Below, piece after piece: positions 47,010 through 58,689 of a stretch of DNA of 64,000 nt. The first letter of the stretch is position 1. Every line of letters begins with the position of its first letter. Below the pieces are notes generated by a model. The model saw only the letters and a list, made by a program, of their open reading frames with translations, did not search any database and was not told the origin of the DNA. The stretch is from the NCBI GenBank assembly GCA_003996215.1, contig QJPP01007577.1, forward strand, positions 248,001 through 312,000, read 5' to 3'. This stretch comes from Jaltomata sinuosa (taxonomy: Eukaryota; Streptophyta; Magnoliopsida; Solanales; Solanaceae). The translations under genes were made by a program, and so were the position numbers.

Positions 47010-47300
47010 ATGTCCGGTACAGTACCATCCCGACTCCGATCGGCTTACCCATTGAGCGGTGCTGGTTCTGGTCTGATTTTTGTAAATGTTGGTTCGGTTG
47101 GTCCGGTTCTGATTCCGCTGCCAGCCTTAATTTAAACTAAGTCCAAGGACTATCATAAGATAGGCTCTGCGAGATGATTAACACCTTCTCCTTGAAGTAA
47201 ATAAAAATCTTACCTAGAATCTCACTAATAACGTGGACTTATAGAGCAGACATATCAATACAAATAGGTTTCCTAATTTTTCTAAAAATTAAGTGGCAAC
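47010..47300 (+). repeat. Tat/Ogre-like LTR end fragment
   Basis: The stretch 'acaccttctccttgaagtaa' through 'aattaagtggcaactctaaa' at 47180-47300 matches the ends of Tat-lineage LTRs. 'TGGCAACTC' at 47290 resembles their primer site TGGCGACTC. The 5' part is cut by the Athila-like LTR at 47009. Confidence 0.5.
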
Positions 47301-48950
47301 TCTAAACCCTTTTCAGAATCAGGTAAAAGAGCCCGATGTTGCAAACATATTTTGGCCAGTTCAAAATAGGGGGCGACATTAGGAAAGGTTCTATTTATAA
47401 GGAAACAAGAGAAGGTGTCATGATTGCCTCGATCGAAGCAACGCCTCCGAATCGTTGGCTGAATAACACGTGGTAAGAGCATTAAGTGTGATAAGACATA
47501 GGACCTTTCATGTGATATGAAGCGTTTTGATTATTTTCCCACCAAGAATTTGAAATTTTTGCTTCCCGAACATAATTGACATCATGTCCAAGTAAGCGAG
47601 GAGATTATCTGTATTGGAGAAAATAGCTTATACACATGACAGAGAACAGGGTGAACATAAGGCACTTGGGATGGGGAAAGAGTATCCATAAAGATTTCTT
47701 TAATGAAGTGCTCGATCTAAAGACTAGCCGATCGATAAGCTCAACCTCGACTCATTACCGAGTTCACAAGATGGTCGTTATCGAAAAAGAGGCAAAAACT
47801 TGTGGCTTGGAGTCAGAAAAGGACTTGTGTCATGATAATAGTGCAAAAGGACATATTTTCTAGATATGTCCGTATGAGACATGTCATTCACAGAGGAATA
47901 TTAACTGGCATGTGTAACAGTATTTCCACATGGAGTATTTTTGTTGGACATAGTACTTTGTGGCTCGAGTAAAAATTTTCTATTGCTTAATGTATTACTT
48001 TTTTTACTTATAAATAGTAGTCTTAACACACTTGTAAGAGGTGAGATTCCAAGCAATATACTGATATTGTTGTGCATCAAGTTTTCTATAGTATTTATTA
48101 TGTCCTCAAGCATTTATACATGAACACATCTATTGATTCGAGACCAGTTACAACTTAAACATATCTGGGTCCAGCTCAATCATCATACTTCGAAGATTTA
48201 CTGTTCTATTGATTTGATTACTTTTTTATCATTGTCTTACTCAATCCATTCACAAATATATTTAACTGTTAATATATTAATTTAATGAATTAAATCAAGA
48301 TGCATGTTATTGACCTTATAATAAATTTAACCGTAGTGTTTTCCGGTAAACATAGACCATATCAACCAGTCATATAGGCTTAATATGCAATTTGAAACTT
48401 TAATTCCATGAATTTGCTGGGCCACACGTCGTGTGTTACTTCCCTTGCAGATACGTTAATCTACTTAAACAGTTGGTGGCAGAAGTGTCCTATGATTTGT
48501 GGCAGCATATTCTTCCTATGACTCATTCTCTATTTATCCACGCGTACGTGATTAAAGAATAAACATAGTATCTTTTATCAAATTGAGTTCAATATATCAA
48601 GGAGTTGGGTTCATGTTACCCACTAATATCCGAGAATCATTGGATATTATTTTTCATTTCAACTCCTCCAAATATTTATCATTTTGATAAATTAATTTCT
48701 TTTAAAATATTTGAGATTGTAAGAAAAATAACAAGTGATTTATTACTGTTCTTCGAAATTTCATCCTTACTATCCCATTAGTAGAGTAATATTAATTAAA
48801 GATTTTTTTCTTATATACGCGAACCATATGTGAAAAGTTTTAACTATCTAAAAAATATCTAAATATAACTCTTCGTAAATAGGGGGATTTGTGATGATAT
48901 AAATAAAGTAGATTATCTTTTATAACAGATAAATATAACGTGATAGATCT
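47301..48950. other. Decayed Tat interior and AT-rich upstream DNA
   Basis: Up to about 47880 the composition fits further Tat-type internal debris, but I see no protein motif (a 75-codon frame at 47636-47863 is unrecognised). From about 47900 the DNA is AT-rich and probably belongs to the upstream flank of the pectinesterase gene. Near 48425 there is a short inverted motif, CACACG-T-CGTGTG. Confidence 0.4.
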
Positions 48951-49160
48951 TTCGAGGTAGATTAGATGATTTGACTTGAAACTTTCATGATGGAGATCTC
49001 CAATTCAAAACCCCTTGCATGTGAAAGCAAGGGGTTGGCCTTCTATGTCGAACTCGTCACACGGAATTTGCCTAGTACGGTTTATTTTTTTTGTGTGATT
49101 TGTAAACTATTGCACATGCCTAGTGTGTTTTGCACCGTTGATGTATATAAGTTAAATTAT
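48950..49160 (-). mobile_element. SINE of TS/SolS-like type, decayed
   Basis: On the minus strand the text runs ACTAGGCA...CGTGTGACGAGTTCGAC...AACCCCTTGCTTTCACATGC AAGGGGTT...GAGATCTCCA. This order of 'ctaggcaa', 'gtgcgacgagctcgac', a 10-bp hairpin of AACCCCTTGC/GCAAGGGGTT (49008-49035) and 'gagacctcca' is what I remember of Solanaceae tRNA-derived SINEs. Many substitutions are present and the boundaries are approximate. Confidence 0.55.
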
Positions 49161-49496
49161 TTATTCAATTTGATTTCTAAGAGAGAGACAAAAAGTACTT
49201 TTAGACTATATACATTTATATTATAATTATTAAATATACTTAAAAACCTTAAAAGACAGATCATGATATATGGACAACAGATAATGTTATTTACCTAGTT
49301 AATAGCCCGAAATATATTTTGTTTAATGATCTGTTGCTACTAGGAGCCGTAACTGTTCTTATAATCTTTCATATGTTAGTTATCTTCTTTAAAAAGAAAA
49401 AAGATTGTGATATTTGCGGCAAAATGTATCAAATCAATCCTAGCAAATTGGATTAAAAAATTATATATGTGACTCAGCTTCATCAAGCTCTAAATC

Positions 49497-49504
49497 TATA
49501 AATA
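49497..49504 (+). promoter_or_regulatory. TATA box of the pectinesterase gene
   Basis: TATAAATA lies 27 bases before the first ATG (49524) and 42 before the second (49539). With the usual 25-35 base spacing, transcription would start at about 49525-49532. The second ATG is then the likelier start codon. Confidence 0.6.
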
Positions 49505-49523
49505 CAGGGGATTAATTGGACGG

Positions 49524-52275
49524 ATGGACCAAGAAATAATGGCTAAAATGCATTCATTATTTGTAATAGTTTTCTTGTTTTGCTTTGCAAGGAATGCAAT
49601 ATCGGAATCTTTATGCAATTATACACCTTTCCCAGAGTTCTGCGAAGAAATCATCATGATACCAAATACTAACAAATCTGCTAATTCTACTATTCATGAC
49701 TATGGCCACCTCTCTCTTCAACATTCCTTATCAATGACTGACCATCTCCTTTCTTTGATCAATGCCCATCTCTTTAATGCATTTCCTCAAACCACCACCT
49801 CTTATGCACTTCAAGATTGTCAACTTCTTTGCAGCTTGAACCATGACTTTCTTTTAACCACCATTCAATCCCTTCATGCCACAGATACTCTTTCAAGGTT
49901 ACGTATATATACTCTCTTTTTTTAATTTCTTGCTATGATACAATGCATGAGGATTTAATTATTTATTATATTATGTGTGAACAGATTACAAGGTGAAGAA
50001 ATTCAAACTATGCTAAGTGCCATATTAACAAACCAAGATACGTGTTCAGATGGTCTCAAAATTGTTGATGCTGGTACAAGCGTGACAAATCTTCTTTTAT
50101 CTCCATTATCAAATGGAATCAAATCTTTTAGTGTTTCTCTAGGGCTTTTCATGCATGGTTGGGGTTATAATTACTATGCACAATCAGTATCAGAGAATAA
50201 AAAAAATTCATTTTCTGGTGGAAAGAAACTACTCCAATTAAATTATGATGAGGATAGTGTGAATGTGAATCCAAGGGTGGTTGTGAATCCAGATGGAAGT
50301 GGTAACTTCACTACTATTAATGAAGCTGTGGCTGCTGCACCAAACAAAACTACTGCAGGCAGTGGCTACTTCTTCATTCATGTGGTGGCTGGTGTTTACC
50401 AAGAGTATGTTTTCATTCCCAGTAACAAACAATATATTATGATGATGGGTGATGGGATCAACAAGACTATTATTACTGGAAACAAAAGTGTGGTTGATGG
50501 TTGGACTACATTTAGTTCTGCAACATTTGGTAAGTCAGTACTCCCTCCGTTCACTTTTACTTGTCACATTTAGACTTGACACGCCCATTAAGAAAAAACA
50601 ATGATTGACATTACTATTTTACCATACTATCCCTATTAATTGATGTTTACTATTAGGTCTTGAAAAATTATTTGGAGAATAAGTAATTAAAGCTAAGCTG
50701 GTAAACATGAAAAAATTAGTTATTGTTTTTTCTTGATATGTCAAAACTAGCAAGTAAAATTGAAAATCTATTTTTAGAATAGTGGACAAGTAAAAGTGAA
50801 AGAAAGAGGGAGTATTAATCAACACATCCATATGATCATTTATAAACAATTTCTTTTAGCTTGTTTTCATCTTTACCATTGACTTCCCATTAAGTACTTG
50901 AGTCACATTTTTAGGCATTATTAGTTTTGAAGAACGTTAGCTACAAATTGAAATCTGTCGTTAATCTGCTTTAGCAACTACTTTAGTAGATCTGTGGCTA
51001 TTTTTTTTTTGTTAGGGGGATAATGTTGGATTGTGGGTTACAATAGTAATCCTGCAATTTTAACAAGGATACCCACAAAATTTGAGTGTGTAAATGACTT
51101 TTTGAGACAAAATCGAGAGTGTATTTTTCTAGTATGTATTGTTCTTTTTTTCTTCATTGGATATTTAAAAAACATGAGAAAGGTGACAAAGAAAACCAAA
51201 TGGAAGTACCATTTTTCGTCTATCGTGACCATTTTGTTACTAATGTGATAGTGATATGTAACTTTTGAATGACAAAACATGGTTGTGAAATTTACCCTGA
51301 AAATAAGTAGTACTCCCTCCGTCTATTTTATGTGGCATACTTTGACTTGGCACGGTGTTTAAGAAAAAAAAACTTTTAAAACTTGTGATCCAAAATAATC
51401 CTTGAACAATTGTGTGGTTGTAAATCATTTCATTAAGGGTAAAAGGAGAATTTTAAAAGGAAAGTGTGACACATAAAATGGGACGGTGGAAGTACTATTT
51501 TAACATATTGTAGGTGTTAACTGTTTTATTTTTCAGATAACTAATCTCACTTATAATTTAAATTGTTTAAGTTGTCAGTAAACTTTTGTTTTCAGCTGTA
51601 AGCGGTAAAGGCTTCGTTGCTGCGAACATAAGCTTCAGAAATACAGCAGGATCGAGCAAGCACCAAGCGGTAGCTGTGCGAAATAGTGCAGATATGTCGA
51701 CATTTTACAGATGCAGCTTTGAAGGGTACCAAGACACCTTGTATACTCATTCCTTAAGGCAATTTTACAGGGAATGCGATATTTATGGGACAGTCGATTT
51801 CATATTTGGAAATGCTGCTGTAATATTCCAAAATTGCAACATTTATCCGCGTCTTCCACTGCAGAACCAATTCAATGCCATTACAGCACAAGGCAGAACA
51901 GATATTAATCAAAACACTGGAACTTTGGTTCAAAATTGCAGCATTATAGCTGCACTAGACTTGGGAGGTACTAAGACTTATCTAGGGAGGCCATGGAAAG
52001 AGTACTCGAGAACGGTTTACATGAAATCATTTATGGACACTTTGATTGATCCAGCTGGTTGGTCTCCATGGTCAGAAGATTTTGCTCTCCAGACATTATA
52101 TTATGCTGAGTATAACAATACAGGGCCGGGGTCTGTAACCACTAACAGGGTAACTTGGCCAGGATACCATGTGATTAACGAGACAGATACCATCAACTTC
52201 ACTGTTTCAAGTTTCATTCAAGGGGATGTTTGGTTGCCAGCAACTAGAGTTCCTTTTACAAGTGGCTTACTGTGA
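49524..52275 (+). CDS. Pectinesterase with inhibitor-like pro-domain (group-1 PME)
   Basis: Three exons: 49524-49897, 49985-50529 and 51596-52275, with GT-AG introns of 87 and 1066 bp. They encode 532 residues (527 if the ATG at 49539 is used). The enzyme removes methyl esters from cell-wall homogalacturonan. The start has a hydrophobic secretion signal (SLFVIVFLFCFA). A PMEI-type pro-region follows, with the Cys pair CNYTPFPEFC and a later CQLLC. A basic GGKKLL site marks the likely processing point before the catalytic domain, which begins VVVNPDGSGNFTTI. All signature segments are present: GVYQEYV, QAVAVRNSAD, GYQDTLY, VDFIFGNA and LGRPWKEYSRT, so the two catalytic Asp, the Gln pair and the Arg are kept. 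The end is ...WLPATRVPFTSGLL. No stop or frameshift. Intron 2 holds two Stowaway MITEs. It appears functional and probably belongs to the PME7/PME41-like clade, but the clade is inferred. Confidence 0.95.
50541..50812. mobile_element. Stowaway-type MITE in pectinesterase intron 2
   Basis: It begins CTCCCTCCGT and ends AGAGGGAG, with TA on both sides (50539-50540 and 50813-50814), the target duplication of Tc1/mariner-like Stowaway elements. It starts only 11 bases after the intron's 5' splice site. It is 272 bp long with no coding capacity. Confidence 0.85.
51313..51492. mobile_element. Second Stowaway-type MITE in pectinesterase intron 2
   Basis: CTCCCTCCGTCTATTTTATG at the left and 'cataaaatgggacggtggaag' at the right form imperfect inverted ends, flanked by TA (51311-51312, 51493-51494). 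It is 180 bp long and belongs to a different subfamily from the copy at 50541, judging by the inner sequence. The right end has two substitutions in the CTCCCTCCGT complement. Confidence 0.8.
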
Positions 52276-52950
52276 TTAAGGGCATAATTTGTTTTTCTTC
52301 AATTTGCAATTTCTTTGTAAATGAAATTTATTCAAATCTCTTTTAAAGAAAAATCATTCTTCTTTAAGGATTTTATAATACTGGAAATATAGCTCTGTTT
52401 TTACCATGCTCAGTTTCTGTTAAGTAGTATTTTGGTTTAAAGATGAAAATGTGTATTGTATTAATTTTTGAAGTGTTCTGATGATTAACAAATAAAATGT
52501 GGGCTTGTATGAGTTTATATTTGTTTACAGTCCAATTTGCTTGATGATTATGTGTAATTGGCTTACATGTGGATGGACTAAGTCTGATAAGAATCACATA
52601 CTTGTGCGTGTTCCAATCTTAATAGGGAAATGATAAGTTATTTTAGAAAAAAAATTATGTGTATTTTTTATTTAATGCAAGTAATGTATGTGTTACAAAA
52701 TTAGAGCAATATAAGGTAAGAAATGTAGAGAGGAAGAACAATAAAGAGAGAGAAGAGATGAGACCTTTTGTTATTCTTCCATATGTTTGAAAGTGTTTCT
52801 CAAATATATATATAATATGAACTCTTATGTCTCTATTTATAGTGTTAGATACAGACATACCAAAAGATAGTCATAAACATGACATTAATCATGAAAGTTA
52901 GGGGAGAAGATCAAGGGTGAAGGTTATGGGGTATGGGAATTAATATCATA

Positions 52951-53198
52951 CTCCCTCCGTTTCAAATTGATTGACCTATTTTGACTTGACACAGAATTTA
53001 AGAAAATAAAGAAGACTTTTGAATCTTGTGGTCTTAAATTAAACATATGTGGAATATACCAAAATGACCTTTAATCTTGTGGTCTTAAACATGCCATGTG
53101 AAAAGTTGAAACTAAAAAGTTACTAAAAAAAGAAAGGATCATTCTTTTTAAAATGGACTAAAATAGAAAGTAGGTCAAACAAATTGAAATGGATAGAG
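52951..53198. mobile_element. Stowaway-type MITE downstream of the pectinesterase gene
   Basis: The left end is CTCCCTCCGTTTCAAATTGA and the right end 'ttgaaatggatagag', with TA flanks at 52949-52950 and 53199-53200. It is 248 bp. A 17-base string 'aatcttgtggtcttaaa' is repeated inside (53023 and 53072). The DNA at 52276-52950 is the gene's 3' region, AT-rich, with no other feature recognised. Confidence 0.8.
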
Positions 53199-53650
53199 TA
53201 ATAGTGAGGAGTAGTGGATGATTTATTTCTAAATAGTGGACATCCACACTAGCTAATCAATGCATTTAATAAAGTTAGCTACAGGCAAAGGTGATGTGAC
53301 ACTAGCATTCGTAATTATCAATTTTTTGAATTTTTTTCTTATTTTATAATTAGAAAATCTTCAGAGAATTAGAAAAATATTATAGCATTCCTTGATTGTA
53401 GCTCCACGATAGTTATTAGGGAAAATAAATCATTTCAGAATTTTAGGAGACACGTCTTCAACATATGTGTTTCACTTTTTCTTTCTCAATTAAAATGTCT
53501 AGCAACCAAGATTGACACAGAACTCAGAATATATATAGAGAGAGAGAGAGAGAGTCGCAGGAATAGCAACCAGAGGGACAAAAGTATTAATTTCAATATT
53601 ACTTTTTGGTTATCACATTCCATGGCATGATACATTGTAGCTTCACAATC
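53199..53650. other. AT-rich spacer with an (AG)n run
   Basis: Nothing is recognised apart from an (AG) run of about ten units at 53537-53554, followed by a short region that leads into the eS24 pseudogene. Confidence 0.4.
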
Positions 53651-53884
53651 ATTTTTGTGTTCAAGTTCAGGAACCACTTTGGAGGATCCAAATCTATCTA
53701 GGTTGATTTGATGTATTATGACTCTGTTGAGAATGCAAAGAAGTATGTGTCAATGTATATGCTAATCAGGAATGGATTGGAGACTAAGGTGGAGAAGTCC
53801 ACGAAGCAATTGAAGGAGTGAAAGAACAAATCCTTTATTTATGGTGTTAAGAAGACCAAGGTCAGAGATGTCAAGAAGAAATGA
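53651..53884 (+). pseudogene. RPS24: Ribosomal protein eS24 (RPS24) retropseudogene, C-terminal part
   Basis: One frame reads IFVFKFRNHFGGSKS, a stop, then YDSVENAKKYVSMYMLIRNG, LETKVEKSTKQLKE, a second stop, and finally GVKKTKVRDVKKK and stop. This is the second half of the plant 40S subunit protein eS24, in which the parts join without an intron. The N-terminal half is missing, the KSTGFGLI segment is garbled, and two stops are internal. The lack of introns together with 5' truncation fits LINE-driven retrotransposition. 53885-54170 may be its former 3' untranslated region. Confidence 0.85.
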
Positions 53885-54174
53885 TCTGTTATTAATTATA
53901 AGCGAAGGGGGAGATTTTTGTATTTATGGCTTTTTAGTTTTGCTCGGGTTACTCCAGTATATTTTGCATGTCATCTCCTTATTGCTTCTGAAGTTGGTGT
54001 CGTCAAGAAATGGGGAGACATTTCATTGGCGGCTTTACTGTTAAATGAGAGATCCCTAGATGAATCCCCTGATTCAGGTACCATAATCTTCTCCTTCCTC
54101 ATATTTCATTTTGTAATCAATGAATTTGTTAGTAATGATTTATTGTCTTGGTCTTTTTCAGTTTTAATTAATAA

Positions 54175-54397
54175 GAGGGTGTTTATATTGGCTTTTTTAA
54201 AGTAGCTTATAAGCTAAAAGTTAAAAGTCATAAGTTGGGAATACTCAACTTTTGGCTTTTAGTTTATTTTTGTACTTGTTTAGCTTAAAAGTAGGTGCTT
54301 AAAAGCATTTTTTGTCTTCCCCCAATACTCCAAAATATTAAAAAAAGTAGAAGTCAAAAGTCAAAAACACTTGAAATAAGTCAATCCAAACACCCTC
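54175..54397. mobile_element. Tourist (PIF/Harbinger)-type MITE
   Basis: The ends GAGGGTGTTTATATTGGCTT and (reverse complement) GAGGGTGTTTGGATTGACTT form an inverted repeat. TAA at 54172-54174 and 54398-54400 is the 3-bp target duplication expected of this group. The inner sequence is rich in 'aaaagt' and 'cttttgac' foldback motifs. 223 bp, non-coding. Confidence 0.75.
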
Positions 54398-54400
54398 TAA

Positions 54401-54939
54401 ATCAGTTCAGTGTTACAATCTCTGCAGGCAAGGCAAATAGCTTTCTTATTTTGCAATTGATGCAGAGTTAAGGAATCTGGTGGGATATATGGAATTCTGT
54501 CTCCTTTAAAGTACTTTTCGCGATGTGGAAAAAATACATACTCATGTCAGCGAATATCGAATGATCTTTAAAAAATACAAATATAGACTATTAATATGAT
54601 TACGAAATTCACATCTTTATATATTGATGTAATTCTGGTCTTAGGTAATATAGCAACAATATAGATAAATTTTATTATTACTTATTTTCAACATAATTTT
54701 CATTATATCGTTATATCAATTTCTAGACTTTCATCTTTTTTTAATTGTATATGAATTCTTATAAATGCATTAACTTCTTCTGTTTTTATTTAAGAATGAC
54801 AAGTAATCTTTTCTTTTCTTTTTTTGGTCCAAAAAAATTATCTTATATTATTTAAAGTTTGTTTTTTTCAAAAAAAAAAAAAGAAAAAGAAATTGGATCT
54901 GTGACCTTGGTATTATCCATTTCACTAATTGTAACTACA
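54401..54939. other. AT-rich stretch, nothing recognised
   Basis: It contains long A and T runs (for example 54870-54890) but no gene, inverted repeat or known element end that I can support. Confidence 0.4.
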
Positions 54940-55880
54940 AAAAAGGACGGGACAAGATCAAACCTCCATCAAGAAAAAGACTGCAACATACAGCTTTCCT
55001 AACCTTACTTAAGGTTAAGGATAAAAAACACAGGGAGCAATAGGTGATACTTTTCTTTCTATTCCAATCTTCCTTTAACTGCTACTTTTTATTTTAGAAT
55101 TGTCTTTCTTCCTTCGAACTAAAATTATCTCTATTTTGAAACCAACTTATCAATGAAAACTTTAAAAGGACATGTCTAATCACGCGTAGCGCAGAAAATT
55201 TCACTAGTTGCTTCATAACACTCCTCCTTCGATGTCCATGTCGTAATAGTTAACATGCCTCATTAAAATTTTACAAGGAAAAAAATCCTGTTGGAAAAAA
55301 AATTCTAATGAAGAAAAAAGAGTACTCATATCTTTTAATACGTTTTGTTTGCTGCCTCATTAAAAATCTTGTAGAAAAATTTAATGGGACAAAATTTTGG
55401 CTAAAAAAGAGTACATCACGTATCTACTCCCCTGATGAAAACATCACTTTATTTTTCGAAGATAATGCATTTTAATCTTGTGTATATTTGAAGATCGTGT
55501 CTGATAAAGAACTTTGGCAATATATTTTTTATTTGGTTTCATTTGATATATTTTTCATTCAGTTGAGCTATGAAAGTAGCATTACTGCAATCTTCTTTTA
55601 GAAGAATTTCATACGTTTTCTATGTGTTGAGTCACTTGTTTTATAAGTTGCTAGTATCTTGGCTTGGCCTGACTTGAATAAGTATCAATGATCAACTGTT
55701 TTGTAGAATATGATAATATGACGGTCCTTCACATGAAAATAAATAACTTATATGCGATTAAACGTTATGTAGATCAAATAATCTTTTGACATTTGCATAA
55801 CCAACAATCCATTGACAATATTAGTTAGAAATAATAAACGTTAAGTGAGACACCTTTCTTTTCCCTCATATTGTTAGTAG
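54940..55880 (-). mobile_element. copia relic: RNase H end, polypurine tract and 3' LTR start
   Basis: On the minus strand 55880-55440 gives broken RNase H pieces (for example SQVSYLFTYEGTVIS, and AQLN...YIK...HDLQ in shifting frames). Next comes the non-coding tail typical of many copia elements ('catcaggggagtagatac', 'taatgaggcagcaaac'). The polypurine tract GAAGGAGGAG (55221-55230) abuts the LTR start TGTTATGAAG at 55220. The LTR's far end is not clear; 54940 is a guess. Orientation is opposite to the copia relic at 56340. Confidence 0.7.
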
Positions 55881-56339
55881 AGTTTTCTCTATTTAATTAA
55901 GTTCTATTTTTTCTTTTATTTATCTATTTTTTCCTAAGTGAGAGCCCTGATTTTTTGAGATAAATTATTGACCTCCTTTCTAATCTCATCTTTAGAATCT
56001 ATGTGAGCAGGTGCAAAGGCTTGGATGAGTTTTTCAACAGTTTCTTGAATGTTTTTGTATCGCTTTTCCTTCTTTGATCATGCTTATGGACTTTGATGTT
56101 AGCTAAATTTAATTGAAGGGATATTTTTCCTCTTTTCTGAGTTTGGGTTTCCTGGGGAGATAGGATGTTTTCTTCAACTAGTTCTTCCCCCTTGCTTTTC
56201 TGGGTGCCTACCTCCTTATCACTATTTAAATCATAATTTTTTATGATCATAGTAGAATTATTTTGATCCTGAATGTTATTAAATCAAGTGGTTTTTTTCA
56301 TTTTTTATTTGTTGTTAGTTTCTTCTTGTCTGTACTCCC
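55881..56339. other. Spacer between two copia relics
   Basis: A minus-strand open frame at 55999-56250 (83 codons, Lys/Glu rich: KSKGEELVEENILSPQETQT) has no similarity I recognise. It may be chance. Confidence 0.35.
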
Positions 56340-56876
56340 CTGCTCGACAAGTCTTTGATCATAGTAGAATTTCTGCAAAGGCAAAAGTTATACCAATTTC
56401 TTATGGGTCTTAATGAATCTTATCTTCACACAAGAAGTCAAATCTTGCTAATAAATCCTCTTCCCACTGTCAATCAAGCATATGTTATGATTGTTGGGGA
56501 TGAAAATTAGAAAGTTGTAAATGGAAATGTGAATTTTGTCCACTCTCGGGGACTCAGACAAAACTCAGTGTCCATAGGGTAAAATGTTGAGTCTATTATT
56601 GTGTACTCAAAATAAGTGGTCATCAGGGTGGTAATTAAGGTGGTCATCAAGGTGTTTATCAATGTGGTAATCAGAAATTTAGAAAAAAACACCTTTAACT
56701 TAGTCTATGAATTGTGCAAATGTAAAGGGCATAACAAGGATAATTGTTACAAGCTGGTGGGATACCCTCTAGATTTCAAGTCAAAGAATAAAGGGTATCT
56801 ATGTGGAACAGGTGTTGCATATAATGTGACCAATGAATCTAACACATCAGCTATGATGTCACAGCAGCAGGCATAG
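56340..56876 (+). pseudogene. copia gag remnant
   Basis: Broken frames give FLMGLNESYLHTRSQILL and NPLPTVNQAYVMIVGDE, typical of the copia gag (UBN2) domain. Then, in 56616-56876, a knuckle reads CKCKGHNKDNCYKLVGYP, in which the first Cys of the CCHC set is displaced. A stop at 56508 and others interrupt it. Confidence 0.8.
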
Positions 56877-57129
56877 TCTAATTATCCTTCAGCCATAGTG
56901 TCTTAGCAGTCTCAAGCATGCTACACCTATGGTCTAAACACAAATGTACCAGAGACTAGTCTGCAAAATATTCAGGTAGATAGAAAAGGTTCAGGATTAG
57001 AAGATTTCCAACTGAAGGGATGCACATTCACCAAACAATAATATAAACAAACTTCGACCATGCTGAATTCAGAATCAACCTCTACTAGTGGAGAAACAAG
57101 CAATGCAACTAATATAATAGGTAAGGAAC

Positions 57130-58100
57130 TATTAGTATCTGAAAACAGTGAGTTCTGAATTATTGACACCGCTGCTACTAATCATATGGTGTCTAAGATT
57201 GGAATGTTAACACAAGAGTCTGTGGTGAAGACAGACAAGCCTAAACAAATCACTTTACCAAATGGGGACATTTCTGTTGTCACACGTATTGGATCAAGTT
57301 CTATTTCAAATATAAGCGTGATAATTCATATCTTTCATGTTTCATCATTTAAATACAATCTGATGTTTGTGAGTAAAATAACAAAAGAGATGGGATGTTC
57401 AATTACATTTTTTACTCACTTTTGTGTTTTTCAAGAGCTTTACAGTGGCAATGTGAAGTGGGATTGGTAAAAAAGAGGGAGGATTGAATCTTCTCCTAAA
57501 CTAGCTGACTAGAGGTGATGCAAGAGTTCCATTTTTTGTCAAGAAGACCTCAGAAGAACCAGAAGTCAATATACAAATAGATGTTAGTTTGTGGCACAAA
57601 AGATTTGATCTTGTATCAGCTATAGTACTAAAACAGATGCTTTTAGTTCAGTTGCAAATAATGATTAACACAGTGGATAAGTGTGGTGTATGTGCATATG
57701 CCGAACAAGTCCGATTAGCTTTTCCTGTCAGTAGTATTCAGACAAGTTTCTGCTTTTGATTTGATTTATGTAGACCTTTGGGATCCTTATAAAATAGCAA
57801 ATATTTATGAAGGTAAATACTTTCTTACTATAGTGGATGAATTCACCAGAATGAATTGGGTGTTTCTTTTGAAGCAAAATTCTGGTGTGTGTGTGTGTGT
57901 CTTTATAATATTTCATTCAGTTTGTTAACACTCAGTTCAACAAATTAGTAAAAATTGTTAGATCAGACAATGCTACAAAATTTGTAAATACAATTTGTAA
58001 AGCATTGTTCAAAAATTAGGGAATTATTTATCAAAGAACATGTATATACACCTCACAACAAAATGGAGTTGCTGAAAGGAAGTATAGACACATTTTAGAG
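57130..58100 (+). pseudogene. copia protease and integrase remnant
   Basis: The protease site reads IIDTAATNHMVS near 57160, with Ala in place of Gly in the D-T/S-G triad. After a stop at 57468 come SLWHKRFDLVSA (the pre-integrase region, though the expected second His/Cys cluster is blurred) and integrase pieces up to QQNGVAERK at about 58060-58085. Several frameshifts. Confidence 0.8.
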
Positions 58101-58689
58101 ATAACTAGGGCTCTGAGGTTTTAAGCTAGAATTCCTCTTAGATTTTGGGGGCATTGTTGTGTTAGTTTTTATTTAGTTGATCAATAGACTTCCTAGTTCA
58201 ATAATAGGTAATTGTCTCCATATGAGAGAATTTACAGAAGAAATCCTCTCTTAACTCATTTAAGAGTTCTAGGGTATCTTTGTTTTGCTAAAATATTGGC
58301 AGGCAAGCCAAAGTTATTGTTCATATGGGATAAGTTTAAAAGGGGTACATCCTAAATGATATTCAAAATAAGACATTTTTTGTGAGTAGAGATGTAGTAT
58401 TAATTGAAACTATATTTCCTTTCACAAGTCTCACTAATGACAAGCCTATATTTGTAAACTCTTTGTTAGAACCAGGGACTTTATACGAATCAGTTTCTCA
58501 AAACCTCAATCAAATGATAGTCACCTTCTGATGGTGCACAAGAGCATAGATCAAATAATAGCCATCAATACACTGATGAGGTAAGGTCTCAATCAGAAGA
58601 TATTTCAACCATACAGCAAGAAGGTGATTTAATAAAATCTCAACATGTTCTGAACCACTCGCAGGTTTTTGGAATTCGACATCAGGAAG

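Noticed and set aside
49008..49035. Strong hairpin considered as a transcription terminator
   Set aside because: Plant nuclear genes do not use such terminators, and the surrounding text fits a SINE.
57884..57900. (GT)8 run considered as a regulatory Z-DNA element
   Set aside because: It lies in a dead integrase gene and is best explained as simple-sequence slippage.
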